Assembly (NCBI GenBank): GCA_022822865.1
Contig: JAJDYJ010000048.1
Span: 1 to 64,000 of the forward strand
Direction of reading: 5' to 3'
DNA: 64,000 nt
Source of the DNA: Pseudomonadales bacterium
GTDB lineage: Bacteria; Pseudomonadota; Gammaproteobacteria; Pseudomonadales; Pseudohongiellaceae
Part shown: positions 1 through 9,296 of the stretch, one piece after another
Position numbering within the stretch: the stretch's first letter is position 1
Layout: each line of letters starts with the position of its first letter
Translations under genes and position numbers: made by a program
The notes under the pieces: generated by a model
Databases searched by the model: none
Told to the model about the DNA's origin: nothing
Seen by the model: only the letters and a program-made list of their open reading frames with translations

Positions 1-186
1 ACGATCGGGAATGGATGGATCGAGCCGCGCCAACGTCAGTTTGAAAGCACTGGCCGAAGCAGTAGCAACAGGAGAAAAACAGCGCCTTGACAACATGGAT
101 ACTTCGCGTTCGGCATCCATGCCTCACACGCCCGCTGCACACCGGCCATCAGACGGCGACTCACGTCGTACAGACATATGGAGTTG

Positions 187-717
187 TTACTCGGCGAGGA
201 AGCGTTTTATCAGGCGGGCGTCCTGGTCGACGCAGCCGGTGCTGTTGTCGTAGATGTATTCGGCGCTGGCCGCGGCGATGGCGTCGCCCTTGCGTACTGT
301 CTGCCGGAAGGTCTCGATCTCCATCGGGGGTACGCCTCGGTTCTGATAGATGCCGATCAGCAGGCGTAATTCCTTTTCGCTGAGATGGTCGGCCAGGATG
401 CGGGCGATACCCTCGGCGAAATTCTCCCACGCGTAGTTTCGGCTGTAGCATTCGGCGATGGCGTCGCGGACGTGCCGGGGCAGGGAACGGTCGGCGGAAC
501 TGGCGACGATGAGAGAATAGGTGCGGAGGATTTCCCTGGTCTGTTCCCGGGTGGCCGAATCGAATAATTCGCCGGTGCCCGTCACGCGCAACAGCCGGTT
601 GGCTTCTTCGATCGACTCTTCTTCGCCGGCGGCGGAAAGGCCGGCGAGACCGAAGACGCAAATCAGGGCCGCCCTCGCCCTGCCCGGCAATCGCGGGATG
701 ATCGGGTTCCAGAACAT
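187..717 (-). CDS. Secreted DUF2059-like protein
   Basis: The 176-residue product starts with a basic stretch and a hydrophobic segment (about residues 10-28) that ends near AAGEEE, which looks like a signal peptide. The remainder is helical. A segment near residues 105-130 with LSEKELRLLIGIYQ resembles the C-terminal motif of DUF2059 proteins (E-L-x-x-L-I-x-F-Y), a family of exported proteins of unknown function. The reading frame stays open upstream through the tRNA gene, so the long form cannot be real. I used ATG at 717; a TTG two codons upstream (723) has a better-spaced GGAGAGG and may be the true start. The function is unknown. Confidence 0.6.
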   Translation of the reverse strand: MFWNPIIPRLPGRARAALICVFGLAGLSAAGEEESIEEANRLLRVTGTGELFDSATREQTREILRTYSLIVASSADRSLPRHVRDAIAECYSRNYAWENFAEGIARILADHLSEKELRLLIGIYQNRGVPPMEIETFRQTVRKGDAIAAASAEYIYDNSTGCVDQDARLIKRFLAE

Positions 718-763
718 CAGCAAGGCATTCAGTCCTCTCCGACGGCAATTCGGGAACGGGAAG

Positions 764-840
764 TGGTCGGAATGGCAGGATTTGAACCTGCGACCCCTGC
801 CTCCCGAAGGCAGTGCTCTACCAGGCTGAGCTACACTCCG
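764..840 (-). tRNA. tRNA-Pro (anticodon CGG)
   Basis: The 77-nt gene folds as a class I cloverleaf. The acceptor strands CGGAGTG and CATTCCG pair, the discriminator is A, and CCA is encoded. The anticodon stem CTGCC/GGCAG encloses the loop TTCGGGA, giving anticodon CGG, which reads the proline codon CCG. The T arm carries GTTCAAATC. It lies between the DUF2059-like gene (same strand) and the divergent nnr operon. Confidence 0.95.
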
Positions 841-1068
841 ACATCCGCATTCCCGGCGGGAAAATCGCGAAAGCGAATTATAGGCATATTTGCCCGGGGC
901 ATTCGACATGCCCGATTTCGAATATTTTTTCCATAAAATTGCCATCCTTTGAATTTCCCGCCAATATGCGGGATCGCTGGCTCAAGCCGATTCTTCCGAT
1001 CCGGGAAGAAGATTGCCGGCTGTGCGGTAATATCGATCTGTCGACGATTCAGAACATCAGGTGCCCAA

Positions 1069-2649
1069 TTGAACAAAAATCTGCCGCGAGCCCTGTATCG
1101 GGCGGAGCAGGTTCGCGAACTGGACCGGCTTGCCCTAGAAGCGCTCGGCATTGACGAATTCGAACTCATGCGGCGGGCCGGCGCCGCGGCCTTTTCCCGC
1201 TTGCAGGAACGCTGTCGGCGCGCCGGCAGCCTTCTCGTTCTGGCAGGCGCGGGCAACAATGGCGGCGACGGCTATGTCATCGCGGCGCTGGCGGCCAAAC
1301 TCGGGCTGCGGGTCCAGCTCGTGTACCTGTCGAATCCCGACAAGCTCGGCGGCGCCGCCGCCCAAGCCTGGCGCATGGCGGTCGAGAACGATGCTCCGAT
1401 GTGCTCGTTTCAGGAGTTCAAGTCCCGGCAACGGCAGGACTTCGACCTGGTGGTCGACGCCCTGTTCGGCACGGGTCTGAATCGCGCGGCCGAAGGCGAA
1501 TGGCTCGAAGCGATCGATTGGATCAATGACAGCGGTCTGCCGGTGCTGGCCGTGGACATTCCCAGCGGACTGCATGCCGATACCGGCACGCCGATGGGCG
1601 CCGCGGTGCGCGCCCGATCGACGGTGACTTTCATCGGCATGAAGCGGGGGCTGCTCACCCACCGTGGTCCGGATTGCACGGGCGAGTTGATTTTCGAAGA
1701 TCTCGACGCGCCGGCGAAGATCCATGGCGCCGGCGCTGCCACCACGGCCGAAGTCAAACGTATCGACATCCATTCCAGCGCCGGATTTCTTCCACCGCGC
1801 AAACCTTCTTCTCACAAGGGCAGCAACGGCCATGTCCTGCTGCTCGGCGGCGATCACGGCATGGGAGGGGCCATTATCATGGCGGCCGAGGCGGCGCTGC
1901 GCAGCGGCGCGGGACTTGTCAGCGTAGTGACCCGCTCCGGACATCGCCCCGCCGTGCTTGCCAGACGGCCTGAGATCATGGTTACCGGCACCGAAGACAG
2001 CCGGGTGGATTTGCCGGCGCTGTTCGATCGGGCAAGCAATATCGTCATCGGACCGGGTCTCGGAATTGGCGAGTGGTCGCGGAATCTGCTGCGGGCCGCG
2101 CTCGCCGGTCATTCGACCCGCGGCCTGCCGTTGGTGGCGGACGCCGACGCCTTGCGGCTGCTGGCGCGAAACGCCGTGCCTGAAACCGATTTTCCGCGCA
2201 AGGACTGGGTGCTGACTCCGCACCCAGGCGAGGCCGCGGCCTTGCTCGGCATCGATGTGGCGGAAGTGCAACGGGACCGCTTCGCGGCGGTCGCCGAATT
2301 GCAGCGCCGCTTCGGCGCCCACTGCCTGCTCAAGGGAGTGGGCAGCCTGGTTTGCGTTCACGGTCATCCGCCGCGACTCAACCTCTGTTCCGAGGGCAAT
2401 CCGGGCATGGCGAGCGCGGGCATGGGAGATGTGCTCAGCGGTATCGTCGCGGGGCTGCACGCCCAGGGCCTGCCCCTGGAAGACAGCCTTTGCTGCGCGG
2501 TTTGCATTCATGGCGAGGCGGCGGACCTGGCGGCGGAGGAAGCCGGTCAGCGCGGTCTGATCGCCACCGATCTCATGCCTTTCATCAGGCGGCTGGTCAA
2601 TCCCTCAAGGCCTCACTACCCAAGGTCTCAATACCCAGGGTCTCAATAA
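1069..2649 (+). CDS. nnr: Bifunctional NAD(P)H-hydrate epimerase / ADP-dependent dehydratase
   Basis: This enzyme repairs damaged NAD(P)HX: the N-terminal YjeF domain epimerises the R and S hydrates and the C-terminal domain dehydrates the S form using ADP. The N-terminal half contains GAGNNGGDGYV near residue 60 and VDALFGTG, typical of YjeF_N. The C-terminal half starts at SSHKGSNGHVLLLGG and has the nucleotide site GMASAGMGDVLSG near residue 446. The length (526 aa) is normal. The frame is open back to 949, but homology begins at LYRAEQVRELDRLA, so I chose TTG at 1069, which has AGGTG just upstream. It is the first gene of the conserved nnr-to-purA cluster; the queG gene usually found upstream is absent. 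Confidence 0.93.
   Translation: MNKNLPRALYRAEQVRELDRLALEALGIDEFELMRRAGAAAFSRLQERCRRAGSLLVLAGAGNNGGDGYVIAALAAKLGLRVQLVYLSNPDKLGGAAAQAWRMAVENDAPMCSFQEFKSRQRQDFDLVVDALFGTGLNRAAEGEWLEAIDWINDSGLPVLAVDIPSGLHADTGTPMGAAVRARSTVTFIGMKRGLLTHRGPDCTGELIFEDLDAPAKIHGAGAATTAEVKRIDIHSSAGFLPPRKPSSHKGSNGHVLLLGGDHGMGGAIIMAAEAALRSGAGLVSVVTRSGHRPAVLARRPEIMVTGTEDSRVDLPALFDRASNIVIGPGLGIGEWSRNLLRAALAGHSTRGLPLVADADALRLLARNAVPETDFPRKDWVLTPHPGEAAALLGIDVAEVQRDRFAAVAELQRRFGAHCLLKGVGSLVCVHGHPPRLNLCSEGNPGMASAGMGDVLSGIVAGLHAQGLPLEDSLCCAVCIHGEAADLAAEEAGQRGLIATDLMPFIRRLVNPSRPHYPRSQYPGSQ
2617..2646 (+). repeat. Two 15-bp tandem units in the nnr 3' end
   Basis: The unit TACCCAAGGTCTCAA is followed directly by TACCCAGGGTCTCAA, one mismatch apart. 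They lie in frame and encode a short repetitive tail (YPxSQ twice) after the conserved dehydratase fold. The tail is probably slippage-derived and not needed for function. Confidence 0.75.
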
Positions 2650-2659
2650 GAGAAGAGAG

Positions 2660-3172
2660 ATGGGAGACTTCAACGGACAACTGGAAAACGAAGCCGCGAC
2701 CTTGCGTATCGGCAGGCTGCTTGCGGCCGCTGTGCTGGAAGGCCTGCAAGTCCGGGACGGAAGCGCGACCGTGATTCACCTGCATGGCGAACTCGGCGCG
2801 GGCAAGACCACTCTTGCGCGCGGAATCCTGCGCGGTTACGGCTATGAAGGACCGGTCAAGAGCCCCACGTATACCCTGGTCGAGCCATATGAATTCGACC
2901 GCCGCCGCATCTATCATTTCGACCTGTATCGCCTTGCCGATCCGGGCGAAGTGGAGTTTCTCGGCACGGAAGACTATTTCGCGGGCGGAAACCTGTGCAT
3001 CGTCGAATGGGCGCGGCGCGGCGGCGAGCGAATCCCTTCGGCGGATCTCGAAATAGAATTGCGCGGAGAAGGCGCGGGCCGCTCGATCGCCTGCACCGCG
3101 CAAACCGGCAAGGGAATTGAAATGGTCAAGAAACTGCGCGCAGGGGTCGATGTTATGAACACCGGGATCTGA
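2660..3172 (+). CDS. tsaE: tRNA N6-threonylcarbamoyladenosine biosynthesis ATPase TsaE
   Basis: TsaE is the ATPase that works with TsaB and TsaD to transfer threonylcarbamoyl to A37 of ANN-decoding tRNAs in the cytoplasm. The 170-residue protein has a Walker A motif GELGAGKTT at residues 43-51, followed by VKSPTYTLVEPY and the YHFDLYRL and CIVEWARR motifs typical of the family. The length is normal, with a slightly extended C-terminus. It lies 10 bp after nnr and 16 bp before the amidase gene, so it is probably co-transcribed with both. An AGAGAGA-type ribosome-binding site precedes the ATG. Confidence 0.95.
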   Translation: MGDFNGQLENEAATLRIGRLLAAAVLEGLQVRDGSATVIHLHGELGAGKTTLARGILRGYGYEGPVKSPTYTLVEPYEFDRRRIYHFDLYRLADPGEVEFLGTEDYFAGGNLCIVEWARRGGERIPSADLEIELRGEGAGRSIACTAQTGKGIEMVKKLRAGVDVMNTGI

Positions 3173-3188
3173 CGCTCTGAATGCCGCC

Positions 3189-4715
3189 ATGGAACTTTAC
3201 GGCCACCGGCTGAATGCATGGTTCGCGGCCGCGGGCTGCGCGCTCGGATTCTGCCTTGCGCCCGGCGGTTCCGCGGCGGGCGCCGAAGTCGAAGGAGTCA
3301 GAATCTGGCGCGCGCCGGACCGGACCCGCCTGGTATTCGATCTCGACGGCGAAGTCAGCTTCCAGTTGATCCGGCTCGACGAGGCCGGACAACTGCTCAT
3401 CGATCTGGAAAATTCCACTATCGCCCCAGCCTTCGACGACCTCGGCGATCGGGGCGTCGCGGACGGACCGGTAACCGGACTGCGTCTGGAAGAAGCGCCC
3501 GACGGCATCCTGCGTTTCGTCGTCGAACTCGCCGCCCCGGTCGAGCCCCGGGGATTCACCCTGCCTCCCATAGAACAGTACGGCGACCGGCTCGTGCTCG
3601 ATCTTTACGACGTCGTGCAGGAGCGGGCGCCGCCGGTTTCCATTCCCTTGCCCGCCGCGGACGAAACTTTTCCGGCTGCCGGGCCGATCGCGGCGGGTTC
3701 GGCGCCGCCTGTCCTGCGCGACATCGTCGTGGCGATCTCGGCCGGTCATGGCGGCGAAGATCCCGGCGCCGTGGTCGGCGCCAGTCTGGAGAAGGACATA
3801 AACCTTGCGATCTCGCGGCGCCTGAGCGAACGCCTGCGGGAAACGTCCGGTTATCGGCCGGTCATGATCCGCGAAGGCGACTATTACGTCCCCTTGCGGC
3901 AAAGGACCGAAATCGCCCGCGAGCAACGGGCGGACCTGCTGGTGTCCATCCACGCGGATGCCTACCGTTCGAGCAGCGCCAGCGGAATGACCGTCTATGC
4001 GCTCTCCGGTGAGCGCGCCGACCGGGAAAACGCCGCGAGAGTCGCGCGCAAGGCAAACTCAAGCGACCTGATCGCCGGCGTGCATAGCGACCTGCGTCTT
4101 GGGGACTTCGATGACGATGTGGCGCTGACGCTGGTCTCGGTTCACATGGGCTGGAGCCTCGAACAAAGTCAATTGGCCGGCTCTCATATTCTCGCGGCCT
4201 CCGGCGAAATCACAAGGGTGCGGCGTGACAAGGTGCAACAGGCCTCGCTGCAGGTGCTGAACTCGCCGGATATTCCATCGATTCTCGTCGAGACCGGCTA
4301 CATGACCAATCCCGCGGAACTGGAAAGGCTCAACTCGCCCGCGTTCCAGCGGCAGCTTGCCGACGCCCTGGCTTTCGGCGTCATGAGCTATTTCGACGAG
4401 CGGGCGCCGGACGGAACGCTTGTCGCCTGGCGAAAGTCGAACGGCGCCGGATCGGCCGCGGAACCGCCGGCGGACCAGGTCGCGGACATGGCGAGCGCGC
4501 TGGTCAACGCGCTGATCGGCGCCGAGTCTTCGCTTGCGCCGCGGGAAGGCGGCGCGCAGGCCGAACCCGCCGTTACCCATGTCGTTCGGCGCGGTGATAC
4601 ACTGTCCGAAATCGCGAACCGCTATTCGGTAAGCCTGTCGCGCCTGCGCGAGCTGAACGGCCTGACGAGCGACCGGATCGCCGTGGGCAGTGAGTTGAAA
4701 ATTCCCAGTCAATGA
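3189..4715 (+). CDS. amiB: N-acetylmuramoyl-L-alanine amidase (AMIN, Amidase_3, LysM)
   Basis: This periplasmic zinc amidase cleaves the amide bond between N-acetylmuramate and the stem peptide during cell separation. The order is a signal peptide (residues 1-31), an AMIN domain (about 34-135) for septal targeting, the Amidase_3 domain with zinc ligands in [10 protein letters not shown] (H187), EKDIN, SIHADA and ETGYMTN, and a C-terminal LysM repeat (about 462-506) starting [12 protein letters not shown]. One LysM and this position (between tsaE and mutL) match E. coli AmiB, which carries LysM repeats, whereas AmiC has none. Its stop codon overlaps the mutL start in ATGA, so the two are translationally coupled. 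Confidence 0.92.
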   Translation: MELYGHRLNAWFAAAGCALGFCLAPGGSAAGAEVEGVRIWRAPDRTRLVFDLDGEVSFQLIRLDEAGQLLIDLENSTIAPAFDDLGDRGVADGPVTGLRLEEAPDGILRFVVELAAPVEPRGFTLPPIEQYGDRLVLDLYDVVQERAPPVSIPLPAADETFPAAGPIAAGSAPPVLRDIVVAISAGHGGEDPGAVVGASLEKDINLAISRRLSERLRETSGYRPVMIREGDYYVPLRQRTEIAREQRADLLVSIHADAYRSSSASGMTVYALSGERADRENAARVARKANSSDLIAGVHSDLRLGDFDDDVALTLVSVHMGWSLEQSQLAGSHILAASGEITRVRRDKVQQASLQVLNSPDIPSILVETGYMTNPAELERLNSPAFQRQLADALAFGVMSYFDERAPDGTLVAWRKSNGAGSAAEPPADQVADMASALVNALIGAESSLAPREGGAQAEPAVTHVVRRGDTLSEIANRYSVSLSRLRELNGLTSDRIAVGSELKIPSQ

Positions 4716-6511
4716 ATCGCATCAATCGACTGAGTCCGCGCCTGGCCAACCAGATAGCAGCAGGCGAAGTGGTCGAGCGCCCGGCTTCGGTACTCAAGGA
4801 ACTGCTTGAAAACAGCCTCGATGCCGGCGCGCGGCGCGTGGACATTGAAGTGGAGCAGGGTGGCAAGAAGCTGCTGCGGGTACGCGACGACGGCGGCGGC
4901 ATTCACAAGGACGATCTCGCGCTTGCCCTGAGCCGCCACGCCACGAGCAAGATTGCCCGTCCGGAGGACCTGGCGGCCATCGCCAGCCTTGGATTCCGCG
5001 GTGAGGCGCTGGCCAGCATCGGTTCGGTCTCGCGGCTGGAGTTGTCCTCCCGAGCCGCGGAGGCGGACAGTGAAACCGGTTGGACGGTGCGGGCCGAAGG
5101 CCAGCAGATGGAGACTTCGCTTGCGCCTTGCCAGCATGGCGTCGGCGCCACCGTCGAAGTGCGCGACCTGTTCTTCAACACGCCGGCGCGCAAGAAATTT
5201 CTCAAAACCGAAAGAACCGAATTCGGCCGCATCGACGAGGTGCTCAAACGTCTCGCGCTGAGCCGGTTCGATGTGCAATTCAATCTGCGCCACAATCAGC
5301 GCACGGTCCACGAATTGCGGCCGGCGCTGGACGAACTGGATCAGCGCCGCCGGATCGGCCTGGTGTGCGGCCCGGCCTTTCTGGAAAACTCGGTCGAGGT
5401 GGACCAGCGCGCCGCCGGATTGCGCCTGTGGGGCTGGATCAGCCTGCCGGCCTTCTCGCGCAGCCAGGCGGACTTGCAATACTTCTATGTAAACGGACGC
5501 ATCGTGCGCGACAAGATCGTCAGCCACGCGATCAGGCAGGCCTACCAGGATGTGCTTTACCACGGCCGCCATCCCGCCTATGTGCTTTTCCTTGAACTCG
5601 ATGCGGCCGCCGTGGACGTCAACGTGCATCCGACCAAGCACGAAGTGCGTTTCCGCGACAGCCGCCTGGTGCATGATTTCCTATTCCGCTCCCTGCACCG
5701 GGAACTGGCGGACGTAAAGCCGGAAGCCCGGGGTACGGATCAGGTTCTGCCGGAGACGTCCGGGGAAGCGTCCGAACGCGGCGTCGCCCAGACCGCGCTG
5801 CCTTTGCGCGATGCCGCTCCGGTACGCGAACCGGGCGGTGAATACCGCTTTGCCGCGCAGACGCCGCCGGCCAATCCCGCCGGCACGCCGGAGCAATACG
5901 CGAAGCTGTTCGGCGGCGGCGAGGAATCGCCGCCGCTCGGCTATGCCCTGGCGCAATTGCATGGCGTCTACATCCTCGCCCAGAACAGGGACGGCCTGAT
6001 CGTCGTGGACATGCACGCGGCGCATGAACGCATCACCTACGAGCGGATGAAGCAGGCGCTGGACGGGGAAAGCCTCAGGCGGCAGAACCTGCTGGTGCCC
6101 CTGTCGCTGGCCGTCAGCGAAGCCGAAGCGGATTGCGCCGAAGCCCATCGCGAAGGCCTGCTCGCCTTGGGCCTGGAACTTGAGCACGTCGCCGCGGAAT
6201 CCGTGGTCGTACGCCAGGTTCCGGCCTTGCTGAAAGACGGCGACATCGAGCGACTCGTGCGCGATGTATTGTCGGACCTGCTCGAATTCGGCAGCAGCGA
6301 CAGGCTGGAAAATCGCCGCAACGAGTTGCTGTCGACCATGGCCTGCCATGGCTCGGTGCGCGCCAACCGCCGGCTCGGCATCGACGAAATGAACGCCCTG
6401 CTGCGGGACATGGAAGCGACCGAACGCAGCGGCCAATGTAACCATGGCCGGCCCACCTGGGTGTGGCAATCCATGGACGAACTGGACAAGCTGTTCCTGC
6501 GCGGCCGCTAG
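4712..6511 (+). CDS. mutL: DNA mismatch repair protein MutL (endonuclease type)
   Basis: MutL links MutS recognition to strand incision in mismatch repair. The N-terminal GHKL ATPase shows the family motifs [32 protein letters not shown] and [12 protein letters not shown] variable linker runs from about residue 335 to 400, followed by the dimerisation domain. At residues 433-444 the sequence is [12 protein letters not shown], matching the metal-binding motif D(Q/M)HA-x2-E-x4-E of MutL proteins with latent nicking activity, and further motifs ACHGSVRA and CNHGRPT are present. This differs from E. coli MutL, which depends on MutH. The length of 599 aa is normal. The start overlaps the amidase stop. 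Confidence 0.96.
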   Translation: MNRINRLSPRLANQIAAGEVVERPASVLKELLENSLDAGARRVDIEVEQGGKKLLRVRDDGGGIHKDDLALALSRHATSKIARPEDLAAIASLGFRGEALASIGSVSRLELSSRAAEADSETGWTVRAEGQQMETSLAPCQHGVGATVEVRDLFFNTPARKKFLKTERTEFGRIDEVLKRLALSRFDVQFNLRHNQRTVHELRPALDELDQRRRIGLVCGPAFLENSVEVDQRAAGLRLWGWISLPAFSRSQADLQYFYVNGRIVRDKIVSHAIRQAYQDVLYHGRHPAYVLFLELDAAAVDVNVHPTKHEVRFRDSRLVHDFLFRSLHRELADVKPEARGTDQVLPETSGEASERGVAQTALPLRDAAPVREPGGEYRFAAQTPPANPAGTPEQYAKLFGGGEESPPLGYALAQLHGVYILAQNRDGLIVVDMHAAHERITYERMKQALDGESLRRQNLLVPLSLAVSEAEADCAEAHREGLLALGLELEHVAAESVVVRQVPALLKDGDIERLVRDVLSDLLEFGSSDRLENRRNELLSTMACHGSVRANRRLGIDEMNALLRDMEATERSGQCNHGRPTWVWQSMDELDKLFLRGR

Positions 6512-6547
6512 GAGCCTGCGCCATGGGAATTCGCGAAGGCTCCTGAC

Positions 6548-7519
6548 TTGGCTTCATCGCGGCGCCAGTTCGAGGAAACCGGGGCGGACGTGATCTGCCT
6601 GACCGGCCCCACGGCGGCCGGCAAGACCGCGCTCGCGGTGGAACTGGCCCAGCGCCGCCCGCTGGAGATCGTCAGCGTCGATTCGGCCCAGATCTACCGG
6701 GACATGGATATCGGCACCGGCAAACCGGACGCGCGCACCCGTTCCCTGGCGCCCCATCGGCTGATCGACATCCGCGATCCCTCGGAGCCCTATTCGGCGG
6801 CGAATTTTCGCGACGACGCGCTCGCTGAGATGCGCGACATTCTCGGTCGGGGCAGGACGCCCCTGCTGGTCGGTGGAACCATGCTGTACTTCCAGGTATT
6901 GCGCAGAGGGCTCGCGGCGATGCCCGCGGCAAATCCCGAGGTGCGGCGGGAAATCGAGACGCAAGCGGCGCGGGAAGGCTGGGAAGCGATCCATCGCCGG
7001 CTCGCCGAAGTCGATCCGGAAGCGGCGGCGCGGATTCATCCCAACGATCCGCAGCGTCTGCAAAGAGCCCTGGAGGTCTATCTGGTCACCGGGGAAAAAA
7101 TCAGCAGCCTGCATCGGGAAAGAAAAAACCGGCCGAACCGGTCTACATCTTTCAAGCTGCATATTCTGGCAATCCACCCGGCCGAACGAAGCGTAATGCA
7201 CAAGCGTATAGACGCTCGATTCAAACGAATGCTGGCTGACGGACTGGTTGCGGAAGTGGAGCGGCTCTACCGGCGGGAAGACCTTCATCCAGGCCTGCCT
7301 TCCATGAAGTCGGTGGGATACCGCCAGATATGGCAATATCTCGATGGAAGGATGGCTTATCCCGAAATGGTGGAAAAAAGCGTTGCGGCTACCAGGCAGC
7401 TCGCGAAAAGGCAATTGACCTGGCTGCGGGGCTGGCCCGAGGTGCGCAACTTTGTCGGAAATTCGGAACGGAATCCGGATGAAGTATTGAAATTTGTAGA
7501 TTCGCTCGCAATCTGGTAA
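6548..7519 (+). CDS. miaA: tRNA dimethylallyltransferase MiaA
   Basis: MiaA transfers a dimethylallyl group from DMAPP to N6 of A37 in UNN-decoding tRNAs. The 323-residue protein has the P-loop GPTAAGKT at residues 20-27, the DSAQIYRDMDIGTGKP motif, VGGTMLYF and the C-terminal RQLAKRQLTWLR element. The start is a TTG at 6548, 36 bp after mutL; no in-frame ATG lies before the P-loop, so a non-ATG start is needed. It lies directly upstream of hfq, as in most gammaproteobacteria. Confidence 0.96.
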   Translation: MASSRRQFEETGADVICLTGPTAAGKTALAVELAQRRPLEIVSVDSAQIYRDMDIGTGKPDARTRSLAPHRLIDIRDPSEPYSAANFRDDALAEMRDILGRGRTPLLVGGTMLYFQVLRRGLAAMPAANPEVRREIETQAAREGWEAIHRRLAEVDPEAAARIHPNDPQRLQRALEVYLVTGEKISSLHRERKNRPNRSTSFKLHILAIHPAERSVMHKRIDARFKRMLADGLVAEVERLYRREDLHPGLPSMKSVGYRQIWQYLDGRMAYPEMVEKSVAATRQLAKRQLTWLRGWPEVRNFVGNSERNPDEVLKFVDSLAIW

Positions 7520-7587
7520 TCAGGGAGAAGGGATTTCCCTGAGAGTAGAGGTACTGCGAGGAACGCAGAGAGCATGGGAGAACAAAA

Positions 7588-7842
7588 ATGTCCAAGGGGC
7601 ATAGCTTACAGGATCCGTTCCTGAACGCATTACGCAAGAATCGCGTGCCGGTTTCGATTTATCTGGTAAGCGGCATCAAGTTGCAGGGGCAGATCGAGTC
7701 GTTCGATCAGTTCGTGATATTGCTAAAGAATGCCGTCAGCCAAATGGTCTACAAACACGCAATATCTACCGTGGTGCCAGGTCGGATGGTCAAGATCCAG
7801 GTAAATCACCCTGCCGAAGATCAGGATGACGAAGCTGACTAG
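7588..7842 (+). CDS. hfq: RNA chaperone Hfq
   Basis: Hfq is a hexameric Sm-like protein that helps small RNAs pair with target mRNAs. The 84-residue sequence contains the Sm1 region [20 protein letters not shown] and the Sm2 motif [10 protein letters not shown], both nearly identical to the family consensus. The short acidic C-terminal tail (AEDQDDEAD) is brief compared with E. coli Hfq. A ribosome-binding site GGGAG lies upstream of the ATG, and the gene sits between miaA and hflX in the usual order. Confidence 0.97.
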   Translation: MSKGHSLQDPFLNALRKNRVPVSIYLVSGIKLQGQIESFDQFVILLKNAVSQMVYKHAISTVVPGRMVKIQVNHPAEDQDDEAD

Positions 7843-7920
7843 AGGCTAGGTTGAACGATACCGGACCGCTCTTCGACGATGCTTTATTGCGACCCGTGAT
7901 TTCGGGCGCGAGGCATTTCC

Positions 7921-9234
7921 TTGTTTCTTGAGCGGCCCGACTCCGGCGAAACCTGTGTGCTGGTGCACATCGACTTTGCCACAGGGCCTGATCAGGAAAA
8001 CTTGACCGAATTCGGGGAACTGGCGCTTTCCGCGGGAGCAGAGCCCGTGGCGATCGTCACGGGATCCCGCGACAGGCCGGAGTCCGCAACCTTTCTGGGC
8101 GCCGGCAAGCTGGCGGAACTGGCGGAAATCCGGCAGTCCCGGGACGCCGGACTGGTGCTGTTCAATCATTCGCTGACGCCGAGCCAGGAGCGCAATCTCG
8201 AACGGCGGCTGGGCTGCAGGGTGCTTGACCGGACCGGGCTGATCCTGGACATATTCGCCCAGCGGGCCCGGTCACACGAAGGCAAATTGCAAGTCGAACT
8301 CGCCCAGTTGCGGCACCTGAGTACGCGTCTGAAACGCGGCTGGTCGCATCTGGACCGGCAGAAAGGCGGTATCGGCTTGCGCGGCGCCGGCGAAAAGCAA
8401 CTCGAACTCGATCAGCGCATGATCGGGCAGCGCATCAAGTCCATTCGCAAGAGCCTTGCGCGAGTTCACGGCCGGCGCGAACTCGGCCGCGGCGCGCGAC
8501 GGCGGGCGGATCTGGCGACGATTTCGCTGGTCGGATACACCAATGCCGGCAAGACTTCGCTGTTCAACCTGCTGACGGGCGCGGAGAGTTACGCCGCCGA
8601 TCAGTTGTTCGCGACGCTGGACCCGCGCCTGCGGCGCGTCAGCCTGCCGGCCTATGGCGCCGCGATCCTGGCGGACACGGTGGGTTTCATCAGTCATTTG
8701 CCCCATCAACTGGTGGAAGCCTTCAAGGCGACCCTGGAAGAAACCGTGGCGGCGCAATTGCTGGTGCACGTCGTCGATGCGGCCGGGGGCAGAGTCGAGG
8801 ACCATGTCGAGCAGGTGCATGCCGTACTTGCGGAAATCGGGGCGGCCGATATTCCGCGCCTGCAGGTCCGCAACAAGATCGATCTTCGCGCCGGGATGAA
8901 ACCGCGTATCGACCGGGACCGCGAAGGTCGGCCAGTCCGGGTATGGATGTCCGCGCGCACCGGCGCCGGTGAAGACGAATTACGGCGCGCGCTGGGCGAA
9001 TTGCTCGGCAAGGACATGCGGCAACAGGCTCTGGTGCTGCCGCCGTCCCAGGCGGGTTTGCGCTCGCGCTTGCTGGCGCGCGGCCGTATCGACTCGGAAC
9101 GCGTGGACGAGCAGGGAAATTTTCATTTGCTCGCGCGGCTGGCTCCGGACGAGGCGCAGCGTATCGCCTCGCTCGAAGGCTGCCGCTTCGAGCAGTCCGA
9201 ATTTCGGTCTCCGGACACTGTGTCTGGAGGCTAA
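7921..9234 (+). CDS. hflX: Ribosome-associated GTPase HflX
   Basis: HflX is a translational GTPase that binds 50S subunits and splits stalled ribosomes. The 437-residue protein has the N-terminal HflX domain (FLERPDSGE to RSHEGKLQVELAQL), a Gly-rich linker near GGIGLRGAGEKQLE, and the G domain with G1 GYTNAGKTSLF starting at residue 205, G3 DTVGFISHLP and G4 NKID. The start is a TTG at 7921, matching the family N-terminus; CGAGG lies about 9 nt upstream. The last codons fall within a strong hairpin. Confidence 0.95.
   Translation: MFLERPDSGETCVLVHIDFATGPDQENLTEFGELALSAGAEPVAIVTGSRDRPESATFLGAGKLAELAEIRQSRDAGLVLFNHSLTPSQERNLERRLGCRVLDRTGLILDIFAQRARSHEGKLQVELAQLRHLSTRLKRGWSHLDRQKGGIGLRGAGEKQLELDQRMIGQRIKSIRKSLARVHGRRELGRGARRRADLATISLVGYTNAGKTSLFNLLTGAESYAADQLFATLDPRLRRVSLPAYGAAILADTVGFISHLPHQLVEAFKATLEETVAAQLLVHVVDAAGGRVEDHVEQVHAVLAEIGAADIPRLQVRNKIDLRAGMKPRIDRDREGRPVRVWMSARTGAGEDELRRALGELLGKDMRQQALVLPPSQAGLRSRLLARGRIDSERVDEQGNFHLLARLAPDEAQRIASLEGCRFEQSEFRSPDTVSGG
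9209..9229 (+). other. Near-perfect hairpin across the hflX 3' end
   Basis: The 21-nt stretch beginning CTCCGGACAC and ending TGTCTGGAG forms a stem of nine or ten pairs with one G-T wobble and a minimal loop. It ends three bases before the hflX stop codon and is not followed by a T-run, so it is not a standard intrinsic terminator. It may protect the upstream mRNA from 3' decay or reduce read-through into hflK. Confidence 0.5.
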
Positions 9235-9296
9235 AATTCGGTAAAATTCCGCATTTGAGCATTCGTGTTGACGAAAGTCTGACGACGGAGAACCCA

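Noticed and set aside
718-945. Extended N-terminus of the DUF2059-like protein
   Set aside because: The upstream part of the frame runs through the tRNA-Pro gene and has no ribosome-binding site, so it is not coding.
1135-2511. Long minus-strand frame opposite nnr
   Set aside because: It is rich in Arg, Ala and His without domains, mirrors the high-GC codon pattern of nnr, and is a shadow.
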